From Verrucomicrobia bacterium SCGC AAA164-M04 (GTDB lineage: Bacteria > Verrucomicrobiota > Verrucomicrobiae > Verrucomicrobiales > Akkermansiaceae): DNA of 7,065 nucleotides. The stretch covers positions 1 to 7,065 of the forward strand of contig KB912176.1 of NCBI GenBank assembly GCA_000383735.1, read 5' to 3'. The notes beneath the pieces are model-generated. The model had not been told where the DNA came from, did no database searches, and worked only from the letters and a program-made list of their open reading frames with translations. Made by a program: the position numbers and the translations under genes. Below are positions 1 to 5,449 of this stretch, piece after piece; the stretch's first letter is position 1; every line of letters starts with the position of its first letter.

Positions 1-338
1 GCGGCGTTATTGCCAAATTGGAAGAGCTTACCCCAGGTGCCGGTACCAGTATCGGTATACCACGTTTCGATGGTTACGCCGGTCGTCCCGAAGTTTCCGC
101 CAATATCGACGGGGTTGGTGAAGGTCATTCGGTTGGCATCGATAGACGAGCCGAGACCTGTGAGAGTTAATTGTCCCGAGGAAATGGTCGCTCCGCCTTC
201 GAGAATACCGGTGTTGCCGCCGACCGAGTCAGTCGTATCAGCATCGAAGGAATAGCGGTGGGAAAGAGTGGCATCTTGCGCAGGCAAAAAAGGCGCTAGG
301 AAAAGGATAAAACTAAAGAGTTGGATGATGTTTTTCAT
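1..338 (-). CDS. LamG-like exported protein, N-terminal part (cut by left edge)
   Basis: The frame is open from an ATG at 338 down to base 1, giving 112 codons; the C-terminus lies outside the window. The N-terminus, MKNIIQLFSFILFLAPFLPA, is a typical signal peptide. From about residue 23 the sequence matches the neighbouring protein encoded at 1315-569: 80 of 91 residues are identical from ATLSHRYSFD to the edge, including NPVDIGGNFGTTGVTIE and TGTWGKLFQFGNNAA. That pattern (HRYSFD start, then beta-strands with TWGKLFQFG) is that of LamG/concanavalin-like jelly-roll proteins, which usually bind carbohydrate or act at the surface. By analogy with its neighbour it probably ends in a PEP-CTERM sorting tail, but this is not visible. 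No Shine-Dalgarno is evident ahead of the ATG. The terminator at 512-541 suggests it has its own promoter in 339-511. Confidence 0.85.
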   Translation of the reverse strand, partial: MKNIIQLFSFILFLAPFLPAQDATLSHRYSFDADTTDSVGGNTGILEGGATISSGQLTLTGLGSSIDANRMTFTNPVDIGGNFGTTGVTIETWYTDTGTGTWGKLFQFGNNA

Positions 339-386
339 GGAATGAGAACAAAGTTTTTTTGGGGGTTATTGGGTTTTTGAAGAGTA

Positions 387-415
387 AGAATAAGCTTCCC
401 CAATTCGAGATTCAA
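387..415 (-). promoter_or_regulatory. Weak candidate sigma70-type promoter for the 338-1 gene
   Basis: On the minus strand TTGAAT (415-410) and TATTCT (392-387) are separated by 17 bases. Each box matches the consensus at 4 of 6 positions. It lies between the upstream terminator and the start codon at 338, where a promoter is needed. Such weak matches are common by chance in AT-rich DNA. Confidence 0.2.
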
Positions 416-509
416 CGATGAAAGCTATTTTCGAATAAGCTAAAAAAACTGATTTAGCCTGTAAGTTAATGGCTGGGGCTAATTTGCGCCAACATGAAAG
501 ATTTCGTGT

Positions 510-541
510 AAAAGGCCCGCTCCAAGAAGGAGGCGGGCCTT
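510..541 (-). terminator. Intrinsic terminator after the LamG/PEP-CTERM gene
   Basis: AAGGCCCGC-TCC (512-523) pairs with GGAGGCGGGCCTT (529-541) around the loop AAGAA, with one bulged base. On the minus strand the GC-rich stem is followed by TTTT (513-510, partly in the stem). It starts 28 bases past the TAA at 571-569, so it ends transcription of that gene and separates it from the paralog at 338-1. Confidence 0.85.
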
Positions 542-568
542 GGAAAGAATTAAAGGTGATATCCTCCT

Positions 569-1315
569 TTAGGCCCGTCGACGACGTAAGACGAGAAGGC
601 CCCCAGCAATGGTAAGCAGAAGACCACTAGGTTCCGGGATCGTATTATTAGGTCCAGATGCAAAGTTAGTTGCAACTTCGGTCGCACTGAGTTCGCCAGA
701 CCAGATTCGGAATTCGTCGACCGAGCCGTTCATACCAGGATCGCCCCAACTTGTGGCACCGATCGCTTCGAAGGTAGTATTGATACTGGATAGATCGTTG
801 GTGTCGACATCAGTGAGTTTTTGGTTTCCGTCGATCCAAGTGTTGAGATTGCCATCTGGGGATACGGTGATCGCAAGATGGTGTTGAGCGTTTTGTGAGA
901 TTTGTTCTCCAAAGAGTTTTGCTCCATCGCGATCGACGCCGGTTTGTTGTCCATTTCCTCGAGTAAAGGTAAAGGCAAGTTCTTGTCCTGCGGCATTATT
1001 GCCAAATTGGAAAAGCTTACCCCAAGTGCCGGTTCCGCCGTCGGTGTACCACGACTCGATGGTCACGCCAGTTGTCCCGAAATTTCCACCAATATCAACG
1101 GGATTGGTAAACGTCATTCGGTTGGCCGCGGTGCTAGCACCAAGACCTGTTAGACTCAGTTTTCCAGACGAGACAGTTGCTCCGCCTTCTAAAACACCGG
1201 TGTTGCCACCGACTGAGTCTGTCGTATCAGTATCGAAGGAATATCGATGAGCGAGTGTAGCGCCATTGGCGACCCCGACCACGATCGCAGAGGTTAGAAT
1301 GAAAGTTGTTTTCAT
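569..1315 (-). CDS. LamG-domain protein with PEP-CTERM sorting tail
   Basis: This 248-residue protein has a signal peptide (about residues 1-19, MKTTFILTSAIVVGVANGA), a single LamG-like jelly-roll domain (about 20-222) and a C-terminal PEP-CTERM tail. The tail consists of the PEP triplet at 227-229, a hydrophobic segment at about 231-243 (GLLLTIAGGLLVL) and RRRR at 244-247. The LamG call rests on HRYSFD at the start, TWGKLFQFG near 97-105, HHLAITV (145-151) followed by W..G, and the closing NGSVDEFRIWSGELSATEV (196-214), typical of this fold. PEP-CTERM tails are known substrates of exosortase-dependent sorting to the cell surface or exopolysaccharide; no exosortase is in the window. The length fits a one-domain family member. 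The ATG at 1315 gives the expected signal peptide; its leader has no clear Shine-Dalgarno. It is a tandem paralog of the gene at 338-1. The ligand is unknown. Confidence 0.9.
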   Translation of the reverse strand: MKTTFILTSAIVVGVANGATLAHRYSFDTDTTDSVGGNTGVLEGGATVSSGKLSLTGLGASTAANRMTFTNPVDIGGNFGTTGVTIESWYTDGGTGTWGKLFQFGNNAAGQELAFTFTRGNGQQTGVDRDGAKLFGEQISQNAQHHLAITVSPDGNLNTWIDGNQKLTDVDTNDLSSINTTFEAIGATSWGDPGMNGSVDEFRIWSGELSATEVATNFASGPNNTIPEPSGLLLTIAGGLLVLRRRRA

Positions 1316-1347
1316 AATTTATTTCAGTTTGCTTGTTTAACCTTTGA

Positions 1348-1377
1348 ACAATAATCCAATTCGCACTGGAGTGTAAA
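1348..1377 (-). promoter_or_regulatory. Candidate sigma70-type promoter for the LamG/PEP-CTERM gene
   Basis: On the minus strand TTTACA (1377-1372, 5 of 6 to TTGACA) is followed after 18 bases by TATTGT (1353-1348, 4 of 6 to TATAAT). This places transcription start about 25 bases upstream of the ATG at 1315, giving a short leader. It is a by-eye match only. Confidence 0.3.
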
Positions 1378-1654
1378 TCCAAAGTTTAGATAGTTTTGTG
1401 CCGTATATGGAAGGTTTCGGGATCTTGGAGCGCTCAAATTTGTTATCCTAACGTTACCAAAGTGCTACTAATAGTTGAACTGCTCTAAGGCCCTTGTTTT
1501 TAAACATAAGTTTTTGAGTAGTTTTGGATCCCTTAGAAGATTAGGTATTCGTTACTTGGAGGGATATTGCTCAAATTGGCCTGTGTCCGTTTTCATTTGG
1601 TCATTTTTTTTTGCAAAGTAAGCTTGGTCTAGACGAGAAAGTAGATTTAAAGAT

Positions 1655-1660
1655 GAGAGG
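1655..1660 (+). promoter_or_regulatory. Ribosome binding site for the FG-GAP lipoprotein gene
   Basis: GAGAGG lies 9 bases before the ATG at 1670 and is the clearest Shine-Dalgarno-like sequence ahead of any start in the window. It supports 1670 as the true start, as does the lipoprotein signal peptide that begins there. Confidence 0.6.
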
Positions 1661-1669
1661 TTTTTAGTT

Positions 1670-3490
1670 ATGATAATTTTTCGGCTATCTTGGGCGGCGA
1701 GTATCGCGGTGATTGTTTCGTGTGGTGAGAGGAGTCAACCAAAGAGCGAACAGGAGACAAGGGATCAGCAGATTTCAGCCGAAGAGGCTTATGCTAAGAT
1801 GGTGAAGACAGAGGAAGTGATAGCGGAGTTGGTTGGGCCCGTGAATCGGTTAAAGCGGGCCGTGGCAAATCTGAAAGTTGGCTGGAATGAAAAGCTTTTT
1901 ATCAAGGGAGCTAGGTTTAAGGCGATTGCCGATTTGAAATTTTCACAGGGGGAGTTCCCCGGGGTCGAGATGGGTGAGTTTTCTCTTGGGAAAGAAGAGC
2001 TGGAACTGAGAGGAGAGCGCGAAATTTGGAAGGCCTTATTTGAAAGGGTGTGGAGATTAGAAAAAATTAGTTTTGGAACTTTGGAGGGAGCTTTTGGTAA
2101 AGCGGGAGATTTTCATACGAAGCTAAAGGTGACTTTGCGCGGTACCACAGCTGAAGGAAAGCTGGGGGCATGGAATGGGAAATTGGGGATTTGGTGGGTC
2201 AAGAGAGAGGGAGAGTGGCTAATCCGTCTAATCGAAAATCTGGAGTTGAAAGAGATGGTTTGTGAAAAACCGTTTTTTTCAGATGTTTTAGATCGAGTTC
2301 TAAGGTCACCCGAGGATTTGGAGAGAGCGCAGCATTCGGTCCATGACCAGTATGTTCGAGATGTGTTTTTTACAGGTGGAACAAAATTTTCATACCCGCG
2401 ACACTATTGGAACTATATCGCAACTTGGGATTCGTTGGATCAGCACACTTCGGTATCAGTTGTAGATGTCGATGAGGATGGGTGGGATGATTTTTATGTA
2501 ACGGCCCGGTGGGGTCGCAACCAGTTATGGAGAAATCGAGGTGATGGGACCTTTGAGGATGTTGCGCAAAAAGTAGGCTTGGACCTGGATGGAGTGTGTA
2601 ATTGTTCTCTGTTTGCGGATTTTGATAATGACGGAGACAAAGACGTCTTCATCGGGAGAAGTTTGGAGCGAGGGCGGTTTTTCATAAATGTAGGTGGAGT
2701 GTTTGTTGATCGAACGGAGGAGAATGTAATTGGAGGAATGCCTTATTGGAGTTCAGCAATGTCATCAGCCGACGTGAATGGAGATGGATTGTTGGATCTA
2801 TATTTGGCGACATATCGATTGCCGATTTCTCGGCCTCGAAATATTTTAGCGACCGAATTTTTGACACCGGAGGAACAAGTCGAATGGAAACGGAGGAGGG
2901 GGCAGGACCATCCGGTTTTTCGTTTGACCGGGCCGCCGAATGTTCTGCTGATCAATCAGGGGAATGGGAGGTTTTCAAGATCACTAAAAGCTGGAGGAGC
3001 AGACTTATGGTTGTCGAGTTTCCAGGGCACGTGGTCAGACTATGACAATGATGGCGATCCGGATTTATTTGTGGCTAATGATTATGCGCCAGATTATGTT
3101 TTTCGAAATGAGGAAGGACGGTTGGTAGATGTTACGGACGAAGTGGCAGGAAATGAATTACAGGGTTTTGGAATGGGGGTATCCTTAGGAGACTATGACA
3201 ATGATGGGTTTCTCGATCCTTACTTCACTTACATGTATTCCAAGGCTGGGAGTCGAATTACCAAAATGTTCGATGGTTTAGAGAACCGAATGTATGAGGG
3301 GGTCAAAGGAAATAAGTTGTTGCGGAATACGGGGGCCAAATTCCAACCCGTAAATTGTGAGGTGTCTCAGGCCGGATGGTCGTGGGGTGGGCAGTTTGCT
3401 GACTTCGATAATGATGGTTTTTTAGATCTTTATGTTGCGAATGGTCTCTATACGCCGCCTTCAGGGACTGAAACTGAAGTTGACTTGTGA
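1670..3490 (+). CDS. FG-GAP/VCBS-repeat lipoprotein, interrupted by in-frame TGA (probable pseudogene)
   Basis: The open frame encodes 606 residues. The N-terminus carries a lipoprotein signal with lipobox IVSC (cysteine 18), so the product should be membrane-anchored. Residues about 35-240 form an unrecognised domain that begins helical (KTEEVIAELVGPVNRLK) and then looks beta-rich. From about 260 there are six calcium-site-like FG-GAP/VCBS motifs: DVDEDGWDD (266), DFDNDGDKD (317), DVNGDGLLD (368), DYDNDGDPD (457), DYDNDGFLD (508) and DFDNDGFLD (578). The regular 51-residue spacing (266, 317, 368; also 457, 508) fits blades of a beta-propeller. Relatives of this CRTAC1/ASPIC-UnbV-like type normally continue well beyond the last motif. 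Here TGA stops the protein at 3488-3490, yet the same frame stays open to 3712 with family-like sequence. It is a diverged paralog of the gene at 5446. Leu codon CTC is rare, unlike in that paralog. The function of such proteins is poorly known; binding or adhesion at the surface is inference. Confidence 0.85.
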   Translation: MIIFRLSWAASIAVIVSCGERSQPKSEQETRDQQISAEEAYAKMVKTEEVIAELVGPVNRLKRAVANLKVGWNEKLFIKGARFKAIADLKFSQGEFPGVEMGEFSLGKEELELRGEREIWKALFERVWRLEKISFGTLEGAFGKAGDFHTKLKVTLRGTTAEGKLGAWNGKLGIWWVKREGEWLIRLIENLELKEMVCEKPFFSDVLDRVLRSPEDLERAQHSVHDQYVRDVFFTGGTKFSYPRHYWNYIATWDSLDQHTSVSVVDVDEDGWDDFYVTARWGRNQLWRNRGDGTFEDVAQKVGLDLDGVCNCSLFADFDNDGDKDVFIGRSLERGRFFINVGGVFVDRTEENVIGGMPYWSSAMSSADVNGDGLLDLYLATYRLPISRPRNILATEFLTPEEQVEWKRRRGQDHPVFRLTGPPNVLLINQGNGRFSRSLKAGGADLWLSSFQGTWSDYDNDGDPDLFVANDYAPDYVFRNEEGRLVDVTDEVAGNELQGFGMGVSLGDYDNDGFLDPYFTYMYSKAGSRITKMFDGLENRMYEGVKGNKLLRNTGAKFQPVNCEVSQAGWSWGGQFADFDNDGFLDLYVANGLYTPPSGTETEVDL

Positions 3491-3712
3491 AGTAGTTTAT
3501 GGCGCGCGGTCGTGCGTTCGGATAGTAATCTCAGTAAACAGTTTTCCGAAGAAGGAGTTGATGTAAGGCAGTATGGAGTGATGCCGGGGGTAATTGACAC
3601 AAGTAAGAAGGTTGATGGTAATCCAGTCCTGAGGAGTCACTCATTTAGTGGAAAAGAAAGTAACAGTGTTTTCTGGAATCAAGGGGGGGAGGCATTCAAG
3701 CGAAGCTTGTGA
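3491..3712 (+). pseudogene. Disconnected 3' continuation of the FG-GAP lipoprotein gene
   Basis: In the frame of the upstream gene, directly after its TGA, 73 codons are open until a second TGA at 3710-3712. The translation begins SSLWRAVVRSDSNLSK and later has VLRSHSFSGKESNSVFWNQ and GGEAF. As I recall the family, an L/F-W-R-x-V-V block and an 'ERN..F.N.GG..F' block follow the last propeller motif in relatives, so this is coding sequence cut off by the TGA and not random intergenic DNA. The expected remaining blade and C-terminal domain are missing beyond 3712, where the sequence becomes the antisense of another gene. There is no good start codon with a ribosome binding site, so it is unlikely to be translated independently. 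Confidence 0.65.
3502..3517 (+). other. Small hairpin just downstream of the in-frame TGA
   Basis: CGCGC (3503-3507) pairs with GTGCG (3512-3516), including one G-U pair, around the four-base loop GGTC; G3502-T3517 can add a wobble pair. It begins 11-12 bases after the TGA at 3488-3490. The loop sequence and spacing resemble the upper stem of the E. coli fdhF SECIS element, but the bulged U of that element is absent. It may well be chance. Confidence 0.25.
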
Positions 3713-3918
3713 TCATAAGGAAAGCACATCGCCGTCTTCTGCTCCTCGCTGAGAGAATCATAAAAGGTCTTCACCAAAGTCTCTGCCTCCGGCTTCTTTT
3801 TTTCTTTTTCAGCACCGATAATAGGAATCGTTCCGAATCCCAGTCCTGCCGCGGCAACAGACGATTGGCGGAGAAAAGAACGACGATCAACAGAGAGGGA
3901 GGGAGTTTTTGGCTTCAT
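3679..3918 (-). pseudogene. Truncated Tat-exported protein, probably DUF3500-like
   Basis: The likely start is the ATG at 3918, giving MKPKTPSLSVDRRSFLRQSS and then a hydrophobic stretch AAAGLGFGTIPIIGA: a twin-arginine signal peptide (RRSFLRQ) for export of a folded protein. The mature part, ETLVKTFYDSLSEEQKTAMC followed by FPYDH, resembles the opening of Tat-bearing DUF3500 proteins of Planctomycetes and Verrucomicrobia, which normally continue for a few hundred residues. Here only 79 codons exist: after FPYDH the frame reads KLRLNASPP and stops at 3679-3681, overlapping by 34 bases the remnant of the convergent FG-GAP gene. The 3' part is therefore missing. The frame is open upstream to an ATG at 4152, but the extra 78 residues would bury the Tat signal, so I do not use that start. 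The family assignment is from memory of the motif and is moderate; the truncated Tat protein call is firmer. Confidence 0.55.
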
Positions 3919-4258
3919 GGATTCTTGTGAGTTAACGAGATAGTGTAACAATTCAGACATACTCTTCGACCATTTTTTTATTTCACTCTTAGCGATTTCC
4001 TTTTCATGCGCTGGCCGCTCGGCACACTTTAGGAAGCGCCAAGAGCGTGAGCCATTCGATCTCGCTTCAATTCTATTGTCAGAGAAAGTGTCGTCTGATT
4101 CCCTTACCCTGAGTGCATTTTTTTCAACCCAAGACCTTAATTCCTGGCGCAATAGCTTCCAAAAAAAGTCCTTTTCCCTCCCCTTTACTTTTAATCTTCT
4201 CTATTTTTCTTTATTTAATGGTTAGATAGAATCTACCAATGACCCTCTTAATTTTAGC
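3919..4258. other. Intergenic region between the Tat gene remnant and the AraC-type regulator
   Basis: These 340 bases separate two divergent starts. One frame on the minus strand is open (4152-3919) but looks like a chance extension of the Tat gene. The part near 4180-4220 is pyrimidine-rich on the + strand. The only structure I can support is the inverted repeat at 4219-4238. No convincing -35/-10 pair and no Shine-Dalgarno before the GTG at 4259 were found. Confidence 0.6.
4219..4238. promoter_or_regulatory. Inverted repeat upstream of the regulator, possible operator
   Basis: TGG-T-TAGAT, then AGA, then ATCTA-CCA forms eight pairs with a single unpaired T. It ends 20 bases before the GTG at 4259. 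Dyads in this position often serve as autoregulatory operators. It could also act as an mRNA hairpin in the leader. No second copy was found in the window, so its role is inferred from position alone. Confidence 0.35.
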
Positions 4259-5449
4259 GTGAAATCACAACATCGTAAGCGGATTCTACTCGAAATCGAA
4301 ACTGCGATCGCCCCAGGACGTGACATGCTACTGGGCATCTCAAAGTTTGTAAGCGAGATTAATCGCTGGGATGTTCACCACAACGCCGGGAGCTGGTCTC
4401 TCCACGAAGACAACTCTGGTCCGTCTCATATTGAGCCTCTTGATCCAAACATGCCGGTCGATGGGGTCATCACCCGGCTCTACGATACCCACTCTCTTTC
4501 TCGGGCTAAAGCCCTTGTTGAAAAAGGAATTCCCGTTGTCGATATCTTAGGCGATCACTCCGACAGTTCGATTCCCCTCGTTCATACCGACGATGCCGGC
4601 ATCGCTCAGCTCGCTTTCAAACATCTTCGGGAACAGGGCTTCACCAATTTTGGATTCTGCGGTATCGAAAACACTCGTTGGTCCGACCTCAGGGGAGATC
4701 ACTTTAAGAACGCCACTGCAAAACTTGGTTGTAAAACATCCACCTTCTCCGTCCCCAAATTACATTTTTCAAAGAGCGCCATTTATAAAAAATTGACGCT
4801 CTCCTGGCTCCGCTCTCTTCCCCTCCCCATTGGGATTTTCGTTTCTTGTGACCACATTGCTCCCATCCTCATCGAAACTGCGAAACAAATTGGTATAACC
4901 ATCCCAGAAAATATTGCCTTCGTTGGTGTGAATAACGATTCCGTTAGCTGCAACATCTGTAATCCCACTCTTTCCAGTATCGATGCCTCTCATTACGAGA
5001 TCGGTTATCGATCAGCTCGTCTTCTCAACCAGCTTCTTGAAGGTAAAGCCCCCAAAGATGACCCCATCTTTATTCCTCCAACCAAACTCGTTGTGCGAGG
5101 CTCTTCCAGCGAGCTCGCAATTAATGACCCCGCAGTTGCCCTAGCCGCCCGTTTCATCAACCGTAATGCTGGCAGCCTCATCGGAGTCGATGATGTTGTC
5201 AAAAACGTTTCTTTATCGAAACGCGAACTCCAAAGACGTTTCCGTCAATTCACGGGGCGTTCTATCCACGCTACGATCGTCGAGACTAGGATAAGTATGG
5301 CGAAGCGCCTTCTCGGCAACCCGGAATACACGATTGATTATGTAGCCCAACTTTCTGGGTTCAGCAGCCGCCAACATTTCGCTAAAACTTTTAAAGCAGC
5401 AACTGGATTTACCCCAGGAGCCTTCCGTAAAAATCACAGCCTCCGATGA
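4259..5449 (+). CDS. XylR-like AraC-family transcriptional regulator
   Basis: The 396-residue protein has two parts. Residues about 7-275 resemble the periplasmic-binding-protein/LacI-type sensor domain of XylR-like regulators: RILLEIETAIAPGRDMLLGI at the start, GIPVVDILGD near 100, a strand with VHTDDAGIAQLAFKHL, GFTNFGFCG, and IPENIAFVGVNNDSVSCNI. Residues about 287-396 are an AraC-type DNA-binding domain with two helix-turn-helix units. The first is VDDVVKNVSLSKRELQRRFR; the second is TIDYVAQLSGFSSRQHFAKT, followed by FKAATGFTPGAFRK. The family senses sugars or other small ligands and switches nearby catabolic or transport genes; the ligand here is unknown. The GTG at 4259 is the only reasonable start, because the frame upstream has a TAG at 4223-4225 and no other start, and the next ATG would cut into the sensor domain. 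Its TGA overlaps the ATG of the next gene, so the two are likely co-transcribed. It is C-rich on its coding strand and uses CTC for Leu often. Confidence 0.92.
   Translation: MKSQHRKRILLEIETAIAPGRDMLLGISKFVSEINRWDVHHNAGSWSLHEDNSGPSHIEPLDPNMPVDGVITRLYDTHSLSRAKALVEKGIPVVDILGDHSDSSIPLVHTDDAGIAQLAFKHLREQGFTNFGFCGIENTRWSDLRGDHFKNATAKLGCKTSTFSVPKLHFSKSAIYKKLTLSWLRSLPLPIGIFVSCDHIAPILIETAKQIGITIPENIAFVGVNNDSVSCNICNPTLSSIDASHYEIGYRSARLLNQLLEGKAPKDDPIFIPPTKLVVRGSSSELAINDPAVALAARFINRNAGSLIGVDDVVKNVSLSKRELQRRFRQFTGRSIHATIVETRISMAKRLLGNPEYTIDYVAQLSGFSSRQHFAKTFKAATGFTPGAFRKNHSLR

Larger units (their letters stand above)
1316..1669. other. Intergenic region between divergent LamG and FG-GAP genes
   Basis: These 354 bases hold no supportable gene on either strand. 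The stretch is AT-rich with a run of nine T at 1604-1612. It must carry the promoters of both divergent genes: a fair minus-strand candidate is listed at 1348-1377, but no convincing plus-strand -35/-10 pair was found for the gene at 1670. No tRNA, riboswitch or strong hairpin was recognised. Confidence 0.7.

Noticed and set aside
609..1250. Plus-strand open frames opposite the LamG genes (609-887, 902-1153, 999-1250, also 10-255)
   Set aside because: They are antisense shadows. Those at 10-255 and 999-1250 resemble each other only because the LamG genes are paralogs.
1603..1612. T-run as an intrinsic terminator or slippage site
   Set aside because: No GC-rich stem precedes it on the + strand, and it lies in a non-coding leader.
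2494..3045. Small frames on both strands inside the FG-GAP gene
   Set aside because: They overlap the long coding frame with its repeated DxDxDGxxD motifs and show no signals of their own.
3512..3712. Independent small gene from the GTG at 3512 (66 residues)
   Set aside because: It is in the same frame as the upstream lipoprotein gene and matches its expected continuation; no ribosome binding site supports a separate start.
3690..3730. dif/XerCD site at the skew turnover
   Set aside because: Only a short TTATG-like match on the minus strand near 3713; no paired arms with a 6-base spacer.
3919..4152. Open extension of the Tat gene upstream to an ATG at 4152 (78 extra residues)
   Set aside because: It would place the twin-arginine signal 90 residues into the protein, shows no recognisable domain, and falls where promoters are needed.
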